46,868 nucleotides of DNA from Pluralibacter sp. (GTDB taxonomy: Bacteria > Pseudomonadota > Gammaproteobacteria > Enterobacterales > Enterobacteriaceae). Where the stretch lies: NCBI RefSeq assembly GCF_019237635.1, contig NZ_JAFAGS010000180.1:1-46868 (forward strand), given 5' to 3'. The notes under the pieces were generated by a model. That model saw only the letters and a program-made list of their open reading frames with translations, searched no databases and was not told the DNA's origin. Shown here piece after piece: positions 16,257-24,564 of the stretch. How positions within the stretch are numbered: the first letter of the stretch is position 1; each line of letters opens with the position of its first letter. The translations under genes and the position numbers were made by a program.

Positions 16257-17068
16257 TTTCGTTCCAGTCCTGGGATTATCGGAGACCATGTGCAGCGGCA
16301 GTTGATGGCTTCACCAGGTAGCACCCATTCACCATCTAGATACAGACCTTTGTCGAGGTCAAACTCTTTGCCGTCCGCCTTGACGTGGGATTGTCTTGGC
16401 TCTTTACCTGCATGAGAGTGACGCCAGATTCCTTTGGTAATTCCCAGGCTCTTTTGCCGCTCAGACTGGATGACTGCTGTGGCTTTGTTGTTCTGGTCGC
16501 GAGCGATCGTCTCAGCACGCCTGCGAGTGATTCCGTAGCGTGCTTCGAGTTCATCCGTTAAATGCCCAAGGTCGCGACCGCGGCTTACTGACTGCATCAC
16601 CATCGTCTCAACCTGCGTGTGGTACTGCTCAGGTATCGACTTAATCAGGTTGACGTTCTCGTTAATGACGGCCTGCATTGAGTCTTTGAGCTCATCATTC
16701 ATCGTGAACTTAACGGTGAAACCGCCATTCTTCAGTGCGGAATGAAGAGATACATCAGTATTGCGCAGTGTCTTATCGACAAAGCGATCTGCCAGTTTTT
16801 TTGCAAGCTCGTTGAACTTGCTTTCCCACTGCTTACCGAGTTTAGCCAGCCTGCGCTTCAACTCATTCGCCGGGCTGGCATCTAGCGCCATGCTGTCTTT
16901 GTAGCCAGCTTCAAGCCAGTACCGGTAAGACTTGTTCATCTCCCGAACCAGCTTGAGAAGCTCGGCGCGATACCACTCATGAACTCCGGCGTTAGCCCTG
17001 ATTGGACGAAGGGTTTTCTGGCTCTTCGAATCCTTCTTCGATGGACTCGTTTTCGTAATCTTCGTCAT
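16253..17068 (-). CDS. Head morphogenesis protein (Mu gpF / SPP1 gp7-like)
   Basis: A 271-aa minor head protein. The C-terminal domain carries the family signature: ITRRRAETIARDQNNKATAV, then ERQKSLGITKGIWRHSHAGK, then E-R-SH---DGKEFDLDKGLY, then LPGEAINCRCTWSPI with the conserved CRC (about 257-259). Such proteins bind the portal, affect DNA ejection and are packaged in few copies. It overlaps the portal gene by 77 bp. Confidence 0.88.
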   Translation of the reverse strand: MTKITKTSPSKKDSKSQKTLRPIRANAGVHEWYRAELLKLVREMNKSYRYWLEAGYKDSMALDASPANELKRRLAKLGKQWESKFNELAKKLADRFVDKTLRNTDVSLHSALKNGGFTVKFTMNDELKDSMQAVINENVNLIKSIPEQYHTQVETMVMQSVSRGRDLGHLTDELEARYGITRRRAETIARDQNNKATAVIQSERQKSLGITKGIWRHSHAGKEPRQSHVKADGKEFDLDKGLYLDGEWVLPGEAINCRCTWSPIIPGLERK

Positions 17069-18524
17069 CTTCAGATTCCATCATGTGGTATGGGCTTGCC
17101 TTGTCTGACTGGCGCATACTCCTGATCGCGTCGAGGTCGAACACTCCGGCTTCGGCATAGTTCTTGTCAGCCTCGGACTGATGCTTCATGACTTCGGCTT
17201 TCTCGGCTTCTGTAAGCTCATACAGCGGCAGGAACTCGAAATCGATGTCTGGGTCAATCTCGCCGAATTCGTTCAACTGGATGACATCCAGCACTGTTTT
17301 CAGAGGGCTCCTGAACAGATTCTCCTGCATAGCGTGGATAGAATCGTAGAAGACGCGTATTTCACCATCAGACGAAGCGTTGAGGCCGTTAGGAGTGATG
17401 CCAAGCAGCTTAACCAGAGGGATGCTTGAGACTGACGCCATCTGCTCCTGTGCTTGCGCCTGAAGAGCATCGACACCGGACAGGCTTGTCACGAACTGGA
17501 AGAACTCTTCTGAATCCTTATCAACAAGGAACATTCCACGGTTATCGCGGACCTTATTGAAGAACTCAGCTCGCATAAACAGGTTTGGGTCTGCAACTCC
17601 GGATAAGACGTTTTGCATGTTCGTCTTCAGGCCATAAACCACAAACGAGTGAACCAGGTCGCTCACGCTGTCACGCGTTCTCAGCCAGTTCTGCACGTAT
17701 GGCTCAGCCATCTGGCTAAGAGACAGTCCGCCGAAGTTATATGCTGCCTTGAGGATATCCGGCACTTGTCGGGAAATCATCGTCAGCATGCGGCTTGCGT
17801 GAACTGTGCGCCCCATGACGTACCATTCAGCCGGGTTGAAGAAATCGGGGCTAAGTGGGTTGTCAGCGTTATACACACCCGGGTAAGTCCACATCGCTTC
17901 GATGACACGGAAACCGTTCAAGCTGCCTTTGGTTATCTTGCGCGGGCTGATGTAGAGCTTCTTGTCCAGTTCGTCAGGAACAGTCCAGGCAGAGTTACCA
18001 CTCGGTGTTTTCACATCGATGTAAATCTGACCGCGACCGAAGTAACCGTCATGCTCAGCAGCTTCACGAAACTTCTCGCGCACTTTGAAACGCTTTAATG
18101 CGTCATCAAGCTGGCGAATCTTGTCGGCCTTATCATCGCCGTCATCTTTGCCGATGTGCTTCAGCTCAATCCACTTGCGTGTCATCTCTTCAGCTATCGT
18201 GCCAGTAATCTTGCGATATTCCGGCAACTGAGCGAGCTGTGAGAGGTATGGATAGCCAGGGAAGCCACCGTAGCCATATGCGGTGATATTTGCTGAATTA
18301 AGGTAACTGTAAGGTGTGGAGTCCATCGCCAGAGCAGCCTCACCCACGCTCTCAGGGATCACTCCGGGAGGTGGCGTATAGCGCTCAATCTGACGAAGCA
18401 CTTCACCCTCTGATTTAATCCTTTCCTGTTCATTCAGCATCGCCAGCGCATTAGCCAGCGACATGGGCTGTTTTGCCTCTTCCTTTGGAGGCTCAGCTTT
18501 TTTCTTTTTCCAGCGTTCAAACAC
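16992..18524 (-). CDS. Portal protein (DUF1073-like), GTG start
   Basis: A 510-aa portal forming the dodecameric DNA channel at one capsid vertex. Features: AYGYGGFPGYPYLSQLAQLP, EYRKITGTIAEEMTRKWIEL, AAEHDGYFGRGQIYIDV, and SGVADPNLFMRAEFFNKVRD, followed by IPLVKLLGITPNGLNASSDG, a DUF1073 hallmark. The acidic C-terminus (ESEDDEDYENESIEEGFEEP) is common in portals. Start GTG 18524 shares its G with the terminase stop (TAGTG). Confidence 0.88.
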   Translation of the reverse strand: MFERWKKKKAEPPKEEAKQPMSLANALAMLNEQERIKSEGEVLRQIERYTPPPGVIPESVGEAALAMDSTPYSYLNSANITAYGYGGFPGYPYLSQLAQLPEYRKITGTIAEEMTRKWIELKHIGKDDGDDKADKIRQLDDALKRFKVREKFREAAEHDGYFGRGQIYIDVKTPSGNSAWTVPDELDKKLYISPRKITKGSLNGFRVIEAMWTYPGVYNADNPLSPDFFNPAEWYVMGRTVHASRMLTMISRQVPDILKAAYNFGGLSLSQMAEPYVQNWLRTRDSVSDLVHSFVVYGLKTNMQNVLSGVADPNLFMRAEFFNKVRDNRGMFLVDKDSEEFFQFVTSLSGVDALQAQAQEQMASVSSIPLVKLLGITPNGLNASSDGEIRVFYDSIHAMQENLFRSPLKTVLDVIQLNEFGEIDPDIDFEFLPLYELTEAEKAEVMKHQSEADKNYAEAGVFDLDAIRSMRQSDKASPYHMMESEDDEDYENESIEEGFEEPENPSSNQG

Positions 18525-20053
18525 TATGCGAGCCTCAAAAGTTCTTCAGATATGCGTAACGGACCATTGCCATTCTTCATTTCGTCGATGGCATCCATCA
18601 TCGGATCTAGCTGGTCGTCGTGCGTATTGAAATCAGGGTTGATGGCTTCCATCTCGACGAGGAAGTCGTTAATGAATGGTGCGTTGTTGGGCAACTTGAT
18701 ATACCCGGACTCGATGTATCCCTGCACGTCCATCAGGCGAGTGTATTTGTCTTTATCGCGCTGGATGGCCTTGATAGGACATATGGCCTTTTTGCGAATG
18801 TTCTGGATGAGCCCGGTACCGGATGACTTATCTTCTATCGCCATGTGGCGTAGAGGTCCGTTCTTGAGGATTTTGCATTTATCCCAGAACGCGACCGCGC
18901 GGCGCTGAAGCTCTTCTGCTTCCCACTTGCCGCGGATCATGTCTATCAGGTAGATGTATCCGTCAGTGCCTAATCCCCAATGTTCGAATACGGAGAAGTC
19001 ATTGACCTCTTTTGTTTTCTGCGCAGTATCGCCATAAACGGCTCGCCACTGCATAGGAGGAAGCACTGAGTATTCGCCGAACCATTCAGATTTAATCAGG
19101 CCGCCGCCTTTAGCGGTTGGTCGCTGCTGATAGAGGGCATTCCATACTAGCGATCCACGTTGCTTGGCCTTGTCGACGAACTCCTGAGGCATGCGCTCAG
19201 GAAACAGGATTTCACCAGGCTTGCGTAATAGATAGGTCTTGCCATTCAGCTCGTGAATCTCTTCTTTCTCAGCTTCCATTGGAAAGCTAACAACGCGCCA
19301 CTGCTCACCTCCCTCTTCTGCTAACTTCAACAACTGACCAGCAAGGTCATTCTGATGCCAGCGAGTAAGGATGATGATTATTCCGTTTATCTTCGGGTCA
19401 GCACGCGTGAAGAATGTTGTGTCATACCAGTCAATAACCGCTTCTTGGTATGTTGGTGATGATGCTGTTTTGTAATCCTTGGCTGGGTCATCAATGATTC
19501 CGATGTTCATACCCTGGCCGGTGATACCGCCATTAACGCCCGCAGCTCGATATGAGCCACCATGAAGACGCCCATCAGCTGATAATGTTTCCCACAACTC
19601 AGCTGTACGAATTGCACCGCCAGCTACCGTCCTGATGTTAGATCCGTTGAGTCGCACGTTGGGGAACACTTCTTTGTAGCGATCTGAATCGATGATGCGC
19701 TGGGTGTCCCTCGACATTCGATTTGCAAGGTCAGATGAGTATGAGCAGGCAATTACGTTCCAGTTTGGATGCTTACCCAACACATAAGCCGGGAAGCGAC
19801 GTGATGCCTTCTCGCTCTTACCAGAACGTGGCGGGGCAAATATCATCAGACGAGGCATTAGTCCTTGCTCAGCTTCTACCAGGAAGTTATCCAGCTCAGC
19901 TGAAAGTAACTCATTAAACCATCCTGTTTCATACTGAGGGTTGGTGTATAGCGTGAATCCCATCAGACTCTCACGAGCTTCTTTTATGGCACGGCGCTTA
20001 TATGCCTCAAGAGTCTGCCTGTTTCTCAGCGAGCTGTGATCTGTGTCGGCCAT
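18524..20053 (-). CDS. Terminase large subunit
   Basis: A 509-aa packaging ATPase and nuclease. Start ATG 20053 with AAGGAG 8 nt upstream; the frame two codons longer starts at TTG without a site. Walker A MIFAPPRSGKSEKASRR (about 68-84), Walker B GMNIGIIDDPAKD, the coupling segment ILTRWHQNDLAGQLL, and the nuclease domain from WRAVYGDTAQKTKEVNDFS (first catalytic Asp) with later acidic residues at HMAIEDKSSG and HDDQLDPMMDA. Terminase_6/gp17 type. Overlaps the small-subunit gene by 47 bp. Confidence 0.93.
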   Translation of the reverse strand: MADTDHSSLRNRQTLEAYKRRAIKEARESLMGFTLYTNPQYETGWFNELLSAELDNFLVEAEQGLMPRLMIFAPPRSGKSEKASRRFPAYVLGKHPNWNVIACSYSSDLANRMSRDTQRIIDSDRYKEVFPNVRLNGSNIRTVAGGAIRTAELWETLSADGRLHGGSYRAAGVNGGITGQGMNIGIIDDPAKDYKTASSPTYQEAVIDWYDTTFFTRADPKINGIIIILTRWHQNDLAGQLLKLAEEGGEQWRVVSFPMEAEKEEIHELNGKTYLLRKPGEILFPERMPQEFVDKAKQRGSLVWNALYQQRPTAKGGGLIKSEWFGEYSVLPPMQWRAVYGDTAQKTKEVNDFSVFEHWGLGTDGYIYLIDMIRGKWEAEELQRRAVAFWDKCKILKNGPLRHMAIEDKSSGTGLIQNIRKKAICPIKAIQRDKDKYTRLMDVQGYIESGYIKLPNNAPFINDFLVEMEAINPDFNTHDDQLDPMMDAIDEMKNGNGPLRISEELLRLA

Positions 20054-20597
20054 GACCAAGCTCCTTCAAACGTTCATCTAATTCTTCTTCGGTGATGTCG
20101 GTGTATTGAATAGGTCCACCATTTTTACCAGTGATCTCACTAGACACTTGGTCTTTGAAAGCCTGGACATTAACGTGCTTGCCTAGCAATTCAAGGTTTT
20201 TAACCTTGTCAGGCCATTTGATTTTCTTCAGGAGAGCTGCGCTATCTGCAGATGCCATCTCAACTACATCCATTCCGGATAGAGTTGTACGCCACACCTT
20301 CGGCCAGTCTTTAATCGGCTTCAGTTCGCCATTGGCAAGCAGGATGTCCAGCACGTCCATCTGATCTATTTCAGTCAGTCGTCGAAGTACATAAGCAGCG
20401 TCTATTCCTGTTTGCTCTACACGCTGAGCTTTTAACTCCGCAACTAATTCGAGGACGTGAGGTTTAGTGAGGTTTTCATAACCTACCTCTTTGGCGGTTT
20501 TCTCGCTGTAACCCGCCCTGATAGCTGCCTGTGTGGCATTGAGGTCTTTCAGGTACTCACGGGCAAACAGCTCTTGTTTGTCGGTGAGCTTTGCCAT
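20007..20597 (-). CDS. Terminase small subunit (Terminase_2 type)
   Basis: A 196-aa DNA-recognition subunit. The N-terminus LTDKQELFAREYLKDLNATQ then AAIRAGYSEKTAKEVGYENL is the textbook Terminase_2 HTH (L--KQ--F--EYL-D-N-T-AAIRAGYS). The central helices (YVLRRLTEIDQMDVLDIL) and the C-terminal LLGKHVNVQAFKDQV follow. It would recognise the packaging site and load the large subunit. The pac/cos sequence was not located. Confidence 0.92.
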   Translation of the reverse strand: MAKLTDKQELFAREYLKDLNATQAAIRAGYSEKTAKEVGYENLTKPHVLELVAELKAQRVEQTGIDAAYVLRRLTEIDQMDVLDILLANGELKPIKDWPKVWRTTLSGMDVVEMASADSAALLKKIKWPDKVKNLELLGKHVNVQAFKDQVSSEITGKNGGPIQYTDITEEELDERLKELGHGRHRSQLAEKQADS

Positions 20598-20598
20598 G

Positions 20599-20781
20599 TT
20601 ATTTTCCGTTAATCATTTGAGTGAGAAGTTTGGCCTGGCTTTTTGCAAACCTAACGTTGCCGCGTCCTTTCGTGGTAATTGAAACCAGTTCGCCCATTTT
20701 ATGAATGGCTACTGTTACCTGATTGTGCTTAACCTGCACAAATGACAAATCACCTTCTCGTAATGCTTCGATAATTTTCAT
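20599..20781 (-). CDS. Small conserved ORF between fibre-like and terminase genes
   Basis: About 60 aa, basic (MKIIEALREGDLSFVQVKHN; KSQAKLLTQMINGK). Start ATG 20781 has GAG 8-9 nt upstream; ATG 20787, two codons earlier, is the alternative. It ends one base before the small terminase start codon region. Not recognised. A nucleic-acid-binding role is possible from charge but unsupported. Confidence 0.5.
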   Translation of the reverse strand: MKIIEALREGDLSFVQVKHNQVTVAIHKMGELVSITTKGRGNVRFAKSQAKLLTQMINGK

Positions 20782-20790
20782 GTGCATTTC

Positions 20791-20994
20791 TCAGCTTGAT
20801 GCCATCTGACCGGATGCGATCAGCTTAGTCAGCAGTGCGTTGAAGTCTGCCTGTGTTGGTGCCGCGGTCAGTTGCGCAGTGAATGGCATTTGCTTAACGA
20901 TGCCTGCAGTGCTTGATGTCGCGGCTACTGGTAAATCAGAAGAGGTTGTTACTGTGGTTGGTACACCACCGGTAGAGATTACGCGCTTAGTCAT
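20791..20994 (-). CDS. Phage fibre-type small protein
   Basis: A 67-aa protein: T-rich beta start (TTVTTSSDLPVAATSSTAGI), then VKQMPFTAQLTAAPTQADFN and ALLTKLIASGQMASS. The G-VKQ--------DFNALL-KL--SG-M layout is that of short phage head/tail fibre proteins (PF11133-like, recalled). CAGGAG precedes ATG 20994. It overlaps the o-spanin stop by 8 bp. Confidence 0.62.
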   Translation of the reverse strand: MTKRVISTGGVPTTVTTSSDLPVAATSSTAGIVKQMPFTAQLTAAPTQADFNALLTKLIASGQMASS

Positions 20995-21295
20995 TTTTGG
21001 CTCCTGAGATTTTTTCTGATGAAGTTTGTTGACGGGAGGATTCTATTTCACGAATAGCTTCTAGCTGTCCGTTGCAGTTCTCGACCGAGAGCAGCAAGGT
21101 AATGTTTAACTGGACGCTATCTGCGAATGTCATTTGTGCCGGAATGTTTGGCACCCCACAGTCAGTCAGAAGACTTGCTGGTATAGGAGGACTTTTTACC
21201 TTTATGGCTTCGCGCACTGTCGGCTTGTTGGCGCAGCCGCTCAACGACGCTATCAGGAATAATAGCAACAGCGCATTGGTTGTCTTTAAGCGCAT
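20987..21295 (-). CDS. Rz1: o-spanin (Rz1-like lipoprotein)
   Basis: A 102-aa outer-membrane lipoprotein. Lipobox LIASLSGC (Cys about 21) follows a hydrophobic signal LLLLFLIA. The mature part contains PPIPASLLTDCGVPNIP, the short Pro-rich linker common in Rz1. Its first 134 bp lie inside Rz in another frame, the classic overlapping spanin arrangement. It would join Rz across the periplasm and fuse inner and outer membranes at lysis. Confidence 0.88.
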   Translation of the reverse strand: MRLKTTNALLLLFLIASLSGCANKPTVREAIKVKSPPIPASLLTDCGVPNIPAQMTFADSVQLNITLLLSVENCNGQLEAIREIESSRQQTSSEKISGAKND

Positions 21296-21575
21296 TTTTT
21301 ATTTCGTCCTGTAATCGTTGAGACTTCATCTCTGCGGCAGCACGGCGCTTAGCCTCTTTGTCAGCCAGTTGGTTCATTGCAGTTACTGCGTTGGTCAAAT
21401 CCTGAAGCGTGTTAGCAAGACCAGTGTTTTTGCTGGTCAGCTCTCTGGATTCTTTTTGAAGCGCGTAGTTGTCAGTCTTTAACTGCCGATTGTCTACGCC
21501 AAGCTTGACGATGAAACCGATGATAATGAGAGCAAACATAACGGGGATGAGTGTTTTGATGACTGTCAGATTCAT
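21162..21575 (-). CDS. Rz: i-spanin (Rz-like)
   Basis: A 137-aa inner-membrane protein: N-terminal anchor LIPVMFALIIIGFIVKLGV (9-27), then a long periplasmic coiled coil (QLKTDNYALQKESRELTSK onward) and a charged C-terminus. The gene encodes Rz1 in a second frame near its 3' end. ATG 21575 overlaps the endolysin stop (ATGA). Confidence 0.88.
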   Translation of the reverse strand: MNLTVIKTLIPVMFALIIIGFIVKLGVDNRQLKTDNYALQKESRELTSKNTGLANTLQDLTNAVTAMNQLADKEAKRRAAAEMKSQRLQDEIKNALKDNQCAVAIIPDSVVERLRQQADSARSHKGKKSSYTSKSSD

Positions 21576-22198
21576 AACAGAACAGCCTCCGCTTTCCTGG
21601 TGCGATCTATCCTGTCCTGCAGTCCATTGAATCCACCATTAATACGCTTGGTTAGTCCATTGATATCGCCAGCATCTGCGAACTGATTACAGTTATTAGC
21701 TTTCCAAAACCAGCCGGCTGAACGTGCAGCGTTATTATCAGTGAGGGTCAAATCAGGGTCTGATACCAGGTCGAGACCTAAAGCTTTACCGCAGTTGTCA
21801 TAGTTATCTTTGAAAGTGACTTGCTTCAGTCCTCTCCCGCGATATTTCCAGCCGTCACCATTCTGATTGTTACCATACCGGCCGCCATAAACGATGTTTG
21901 CAATAGAGGCCTGTCGTGATGGAGATAGTGCCAACTCTCCCGGCTTGCGACCTAATTGCTCTCGCTGTGCCGAGGTAAGTCGTGAGCCAAAAATCTGCAG
22001 GCCATTAACTGAGTAGTTCAAGGATTCCTGTACTGCTCGAAAGCCATTTGATTCTGTGCCAATTTGTGCAATGAATGCCGCCTGGCGTTTTGGCGTGTCG
22101 ATGCCGAATTCTTTCATTGCATCAACTACAACCTGATACCACTTATCAGCTAACGGCTGGGAGATGCCAGCAGCTTGCATAAATTGTTCTTTATTCAT
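21572..22198 (-). CDS. Endolysin, GH19 chitinase-like
   Basis: A 208-aa peptidoglycan hydrolase. ATG 22198 (MNKEQFMQAAGISQPLADKW) is chosen because GH19 endolysins usually begin this way; ATG 22210 is possible. Catalytic region AAFIAQIGTESNGFRAVQES carries the general-acid Glu. GDGWKYRGRGLKQVTFKDNY (G-RGLIQ-T--NY type) and AARSAGWFWKANNCNQFADA are family hallmarks. No signal peptide, so export depends on the holin. The start overlaps the holin stop by 8 bp. Confidence 0.9.
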   Translation of the reverse strand: MNKEQFMQAAGISQPLADKWYQVVVDAMKEFGIDTPKRQAAFIAQIGTESNGFRAVQESLNYSVNGLQIFGSRLTSAQREQLGRKPGELALSPSRQASIANIVYGGRYGNNQNGDGWKYRGRGLKQVTFKDNYDNCGKALGLDLVSDPDLTLTDNNAARSAGWFWKANNCNQFADAGDINGLTKRINGGFNGLQDRIDRTRKAEAVLL

Positions 22199-22514
22199 TT
22201 TCTGCTTCATTCCCCGCCGCTTTGTTAAGGAATCGCCCTTCAAGCGCCTTAATCAGAGAAGAACCAGACCATCCAGCCATACCACAAACGCCGCCAGTAA
22301 CTTCCTGTGGCCAGCCGTAGTGAATAGCAATCATGATCATGAGTAGTCCAGCGAAAATCGACACGATGAGTTGTAGGCACATAGTCCTCCAACTGAATGC
22401 TTCACCGTTGAGGACTTTGAATGAGTAGCTGGCTACTGCGCCGACTAGAGTCATGCCGAAAGCGATGAGGATCGACCAGAGGTTCGGATCGCTTTTGTAT
22501 GGCATCTTGTTCAT
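22191..22514 (-). CDS. Holin (LydA/Phage_holin_3-like)
   Basis: A 107-aa protein from ATG 22514 (MNKMPYKSDPNLWSILIAFG), preceded by GGGGGTGG; ATG 22505 might give a second, shorter form. Hydrophobic segments: LWSILIAFGMTLVGAVASYS, CLQLIVSIFAGLLMIMIAIH, and a weaker VTGGVCGMAGWSGSSLI. The G-AGWSG near the third segment resembles LydA-type holins (recalled). It sits directly upstream of the endolysin. Confidence 0.82.
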   Translation of the reverse strand: MNKMPYKSDPNLWSILIAFGMTLVGAVASYSFKVLNGEAFSWRTMCLQLIVSIFAGLLMIMIAIHYGWPQEVTGGVCGMAGWSGSSLIKALEGRFLNKAAGNEAENE

Positions 22515-22678
22515 TTCCACCCCCTGGAACGGGGATCTGTTCAGGATAGGAATTAACGTGGTTGTTGACAGAACAAATCCAGGATACATTTTTCGGTAAC
22601 GTGGTTTGTTCGTGACTAATAGCATGAGCAGATCAGGTAGGAGGTTGTTGACGCAATCTCTTGCCGACCATCTTCACG

Positions 22679-22705
22679 AAGCCCAGCCATAGTGCTGGGT
22701 TTTTC
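22679..22705 (+). terminator. Plus-strand terminator upstream of lysis genes
   Basis: GCCCAGC (22681-22687) pairs with GCTGGGT (22694-22700), then TTTTC. The U run lies only on the plus strand, so it faces against the late operon and would stop antisense RNA from the right. Bases 22515-22678 hold no convincing gene. Confidence 0.65.
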
Positions 22706-22808
22706 ATTTGTGTAAAACGCCCTACCCCGTGGCCACGAATGCTAGAGGGTATCTGTGTGTGTTCTGGTGTTTGGTGGTAGGACGCTTTCAGAAAGGTCGT
22801 GCAATTAA

Positions 22809-23297
22809 TTACCCATGGTTGCTGAATTCACCATGGTAATGCTCTCTGCTTTTCATTATTTCGCTGGCAGCGATAGCGATATCGTCAAACATTCCGACAA
22901 TCACTTTCTTGCCATTCACCCGTAATGACGCAACCCATTTTTTGCTTACTTCGTCCCAGTGAACACCTTTGACACCAGATTTATTGCGCACAGTTACGCC
23001 CTGGTTCATTTGGTTTTCTGATTTTGAAACTACTCGAAGGTTTGAAATGCGATTATCGTCTTTCTTACAATTGATGTGGTCGATATCCCCATCCGGGAAT
23101 GAACCATTCTCCATCAACCAAACTAAACGATGGGCGGCATAGATTTTACCGTGGATACAGATCTTGATGTATCCGTCTCTATGGTATGTGCCAGCAATGG
23201 CACCAACTTTGATACTATTCGTTGTTGGCTTGACCCAGGTGAATTTACCGGTCTCTTTGTCGTAAGTCAGATGTTCTAATAAAGTTTCTTTATTCAT
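22809..23297 (-). CDS. HNH homing endonuclease with AP2 domain (copy 3)
   Basis: A 162-aa protein from ATG 23297 with GGAG 5 nt upstream. LTYDKETGKFTWVKPTTN; HNH core HRLVWLMENGSFPDGDIDHI then KKDDNRISNLRVVSKSENQM; AP2 part SGVKGVHWDEVSKKWVASLR and VGMFDDIAIAASEI. Unlike copies 1 and 2 it reads with the late operon, lying in the late leader between Q and holin. Its insertion there would delay lysis genes by about 600 bp. Confidence 0.87.
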   Translation of the reverse strand: MNKETLLEHLTYDKETGKFTWVKPTTNSIKVGAIAGTYHRDGYIKICIHGKIYAAHRLVWLMENGSFPDGDIDHINCKKDDNRISNLRVVSKSENQMNQGVTVRNKSGVKGVHWDEVSKKWVASLRVNGKKVIVGMFDDIAIAASEIMKSREHYHGEFSNHG

Positions 23298-23554
23298 TTG
23301 AACTCCGGCGTCTTTCGACCGATTGCCTGGGGTAGCAGGTAAGGTTGTGGTGGCCGGTGCTGAATTCCGGCATTGGCCTATCAACGGGGGTCGCCTCTAT
23401 CTCTAGATTTGTCTTGCCATAGACCCAGGGATTACTCCCTTTCTCGCGCATCAGCCTGCGCATTCACCACAACGGAAAGAGCACTGCCGCATTCGTCGTC
23501 TGGTACGGTGCGGAGCTTTGTTAATCCAGTCAGCGCTCTTACCTGTTGTGTAAA

Positions 23555-23587
23555 TGAAAAAGCCCCAAGGCGTGAACCTCAAGGCTT
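23555..23587 (-). terminator. Late-leader terminator (tR'-like)
   Basis: Long stem: plus-strand bases 23560-23570 pair with 23577-23587 (AAGCC/GGCTT plus six pairs, three of them G-U) around loop CGTGAA, with a U run on the minus strand at 23555-23560. It lies about 140 bp below the candidate late promoter, where Q-dependent antitermination would act. Bases 23298-23799 hold no gene otherwise. Confidence 0.75.
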
Positions 23588-23729
23588 GTTTGTTCATGGC
23601 GATGGCTGAAGTCGCGTTGTTGCCGTCCCCATAAGACCCGGCTCAAGGGTTTCGATGTCCCCGATTCATCAGCACTGTCATCTTGTACTTAATCGCCTTA
23701 ACGGAGTCAGTTACCCATCGTTAGAGTTC

Positions 23730-23758
23730 AGATTAAACAAATATCGCCACTTTGTAAA
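23730..23758 (-). promoter_or_regulatory. Candidate late promoter (PR'-like)
   Basis: Minus strand: TTTACA (23758-23753), 17-nt spacer, TAATCT (23735-23730); TTTAAT at 15-nt spacing is an alternative -10. It lies 42 bp past the Q stop and upstream of the terminator at 23555-23587, as expected for the Q-controlled promoter. Confidence 0.5.
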
Positions 23759-23799
23759 GCATCATTTCTACAGAAATCCGTTTCCGTAGAAATTATTTA

Positions 23800-24564
23800 T
23801 TATCGCGTGACTTTGCTCAACATCTGATTTGCGTATTCCTCCTGCTTAATGCACTCACCAACCAGGCTTTCGAAGAAGTCCTTATATGACCTGCGCCATG
23901 TGGTTTCAGGTACATCAATAACCGTAGCGCAGATGTATTTCCTGACTGCATCAGGCAGCAAACGAGCATAACCGCGCCCATTACAGCGACTGCATGTTTT
24001 ATATGCAGGAACGCCGCCCTGTAGAATAGTTTTCTCTTTGTCGACAACCACGCCTTTACCATTGCACTGGCACGCATTGGTTAGCACGCCCTTCCCTTTG
24101 CACTTATGGCAAAGTACCTTCACTTTTTCCTTACGCTCAGTTAGATACGGCTGCCCGATGCTTTTCATTGTCATGACTTCAGCATCGACAAACTTTTTAC
24201 CTCCACAACAATCACAGGTTCGCGTACTTGCAGCACTTCGGGAATAGTCAGCGAATGCGAATGTTGCGAGCACTTGCATTACCTTTGGCTTAATATCATT
24301 TTCGAGCTTACGTAAGGCGGCAACCTTATCGCAATGCTCAAGTGCATATTGGGTCAGCAGTTCAATAGCTTTCTCACGGTCATTGCTGCTGATTTCCATC
24401 TTCCCTAAAAACGCGCTGTAACCTAACGTGGCGCGACTTTGCGTCATACCCATGGCAGCCATCACATCAGTGCCAGTTAACGTCTCTGAGGAGGTTGCAC
24501 GAGGTGTATCGTTTATCTGCATAGACTTCGCGAAGTGAAACTTGACTGCGTTTTCCAGGTTCAT
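23800..24564 (-). CDS. Q: Antitermination protein Q (PF03589 type)
   Basis: A 254-aa late regulator that lets RNA polymerase pass the late-leader terminator. The central cysteine-rich part has paired motifs like DnaJ zinc fingers: CDCCGGKKFVDAEV, CHKCKGKGVL, CQCNGKGVVVDKE and CSRCNGRGYARLLPDA. The last is followed by VPETTWRRSYKDFFESLVGE. This matches Q of the phage 82/21-like class. The start overlaps the small membrane ORF stop (ATGA). A CII-type antisense promoter lies inside the gene. Confidence 0.9.
   Translation of the reverse strand: MNLENAVKFHFAKSMQINDTPRATSSETLTGTDVMAAMGMTQSRATLGYSAFLGKMEISSNDREKAIELLTQYALEHCDKVAALRKLENDIKPKVMQVLATFAFADYSRSAASTRTCDCCGGKKFVDAEVMTMKSIGQPYLTERKEKVKVLCHKCKGKGVLTNACQCNGKGVVVDKEKTILQGGVPAYKTCSRCNGRGYARLLPDAVRKYICATVIDVPETTWRRSYKDFFESLVGECIKQEEYANQMLSKVTR
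24264..24296 (+). promoter_or_regulatory. CII-type antisense promoter inside Q (PaQ-like)
   Basis: TTGC (24264-24267)-GAGCAC-TTGC (24274-24277) is the exact CII recognition pattern. The -10 TAATAT (24291-24296) lies 17 nt beyond the inter-repeat hexamer. It points against Q, as lambda PaQ does. Confidence 0.7.

Noticed and set aside
23298..23799. Genes in the late leader before HNH copy 3
   Set aside because: Short frames only, without ribosome sites or motifs; the stretch is explained by promoter and terminator.
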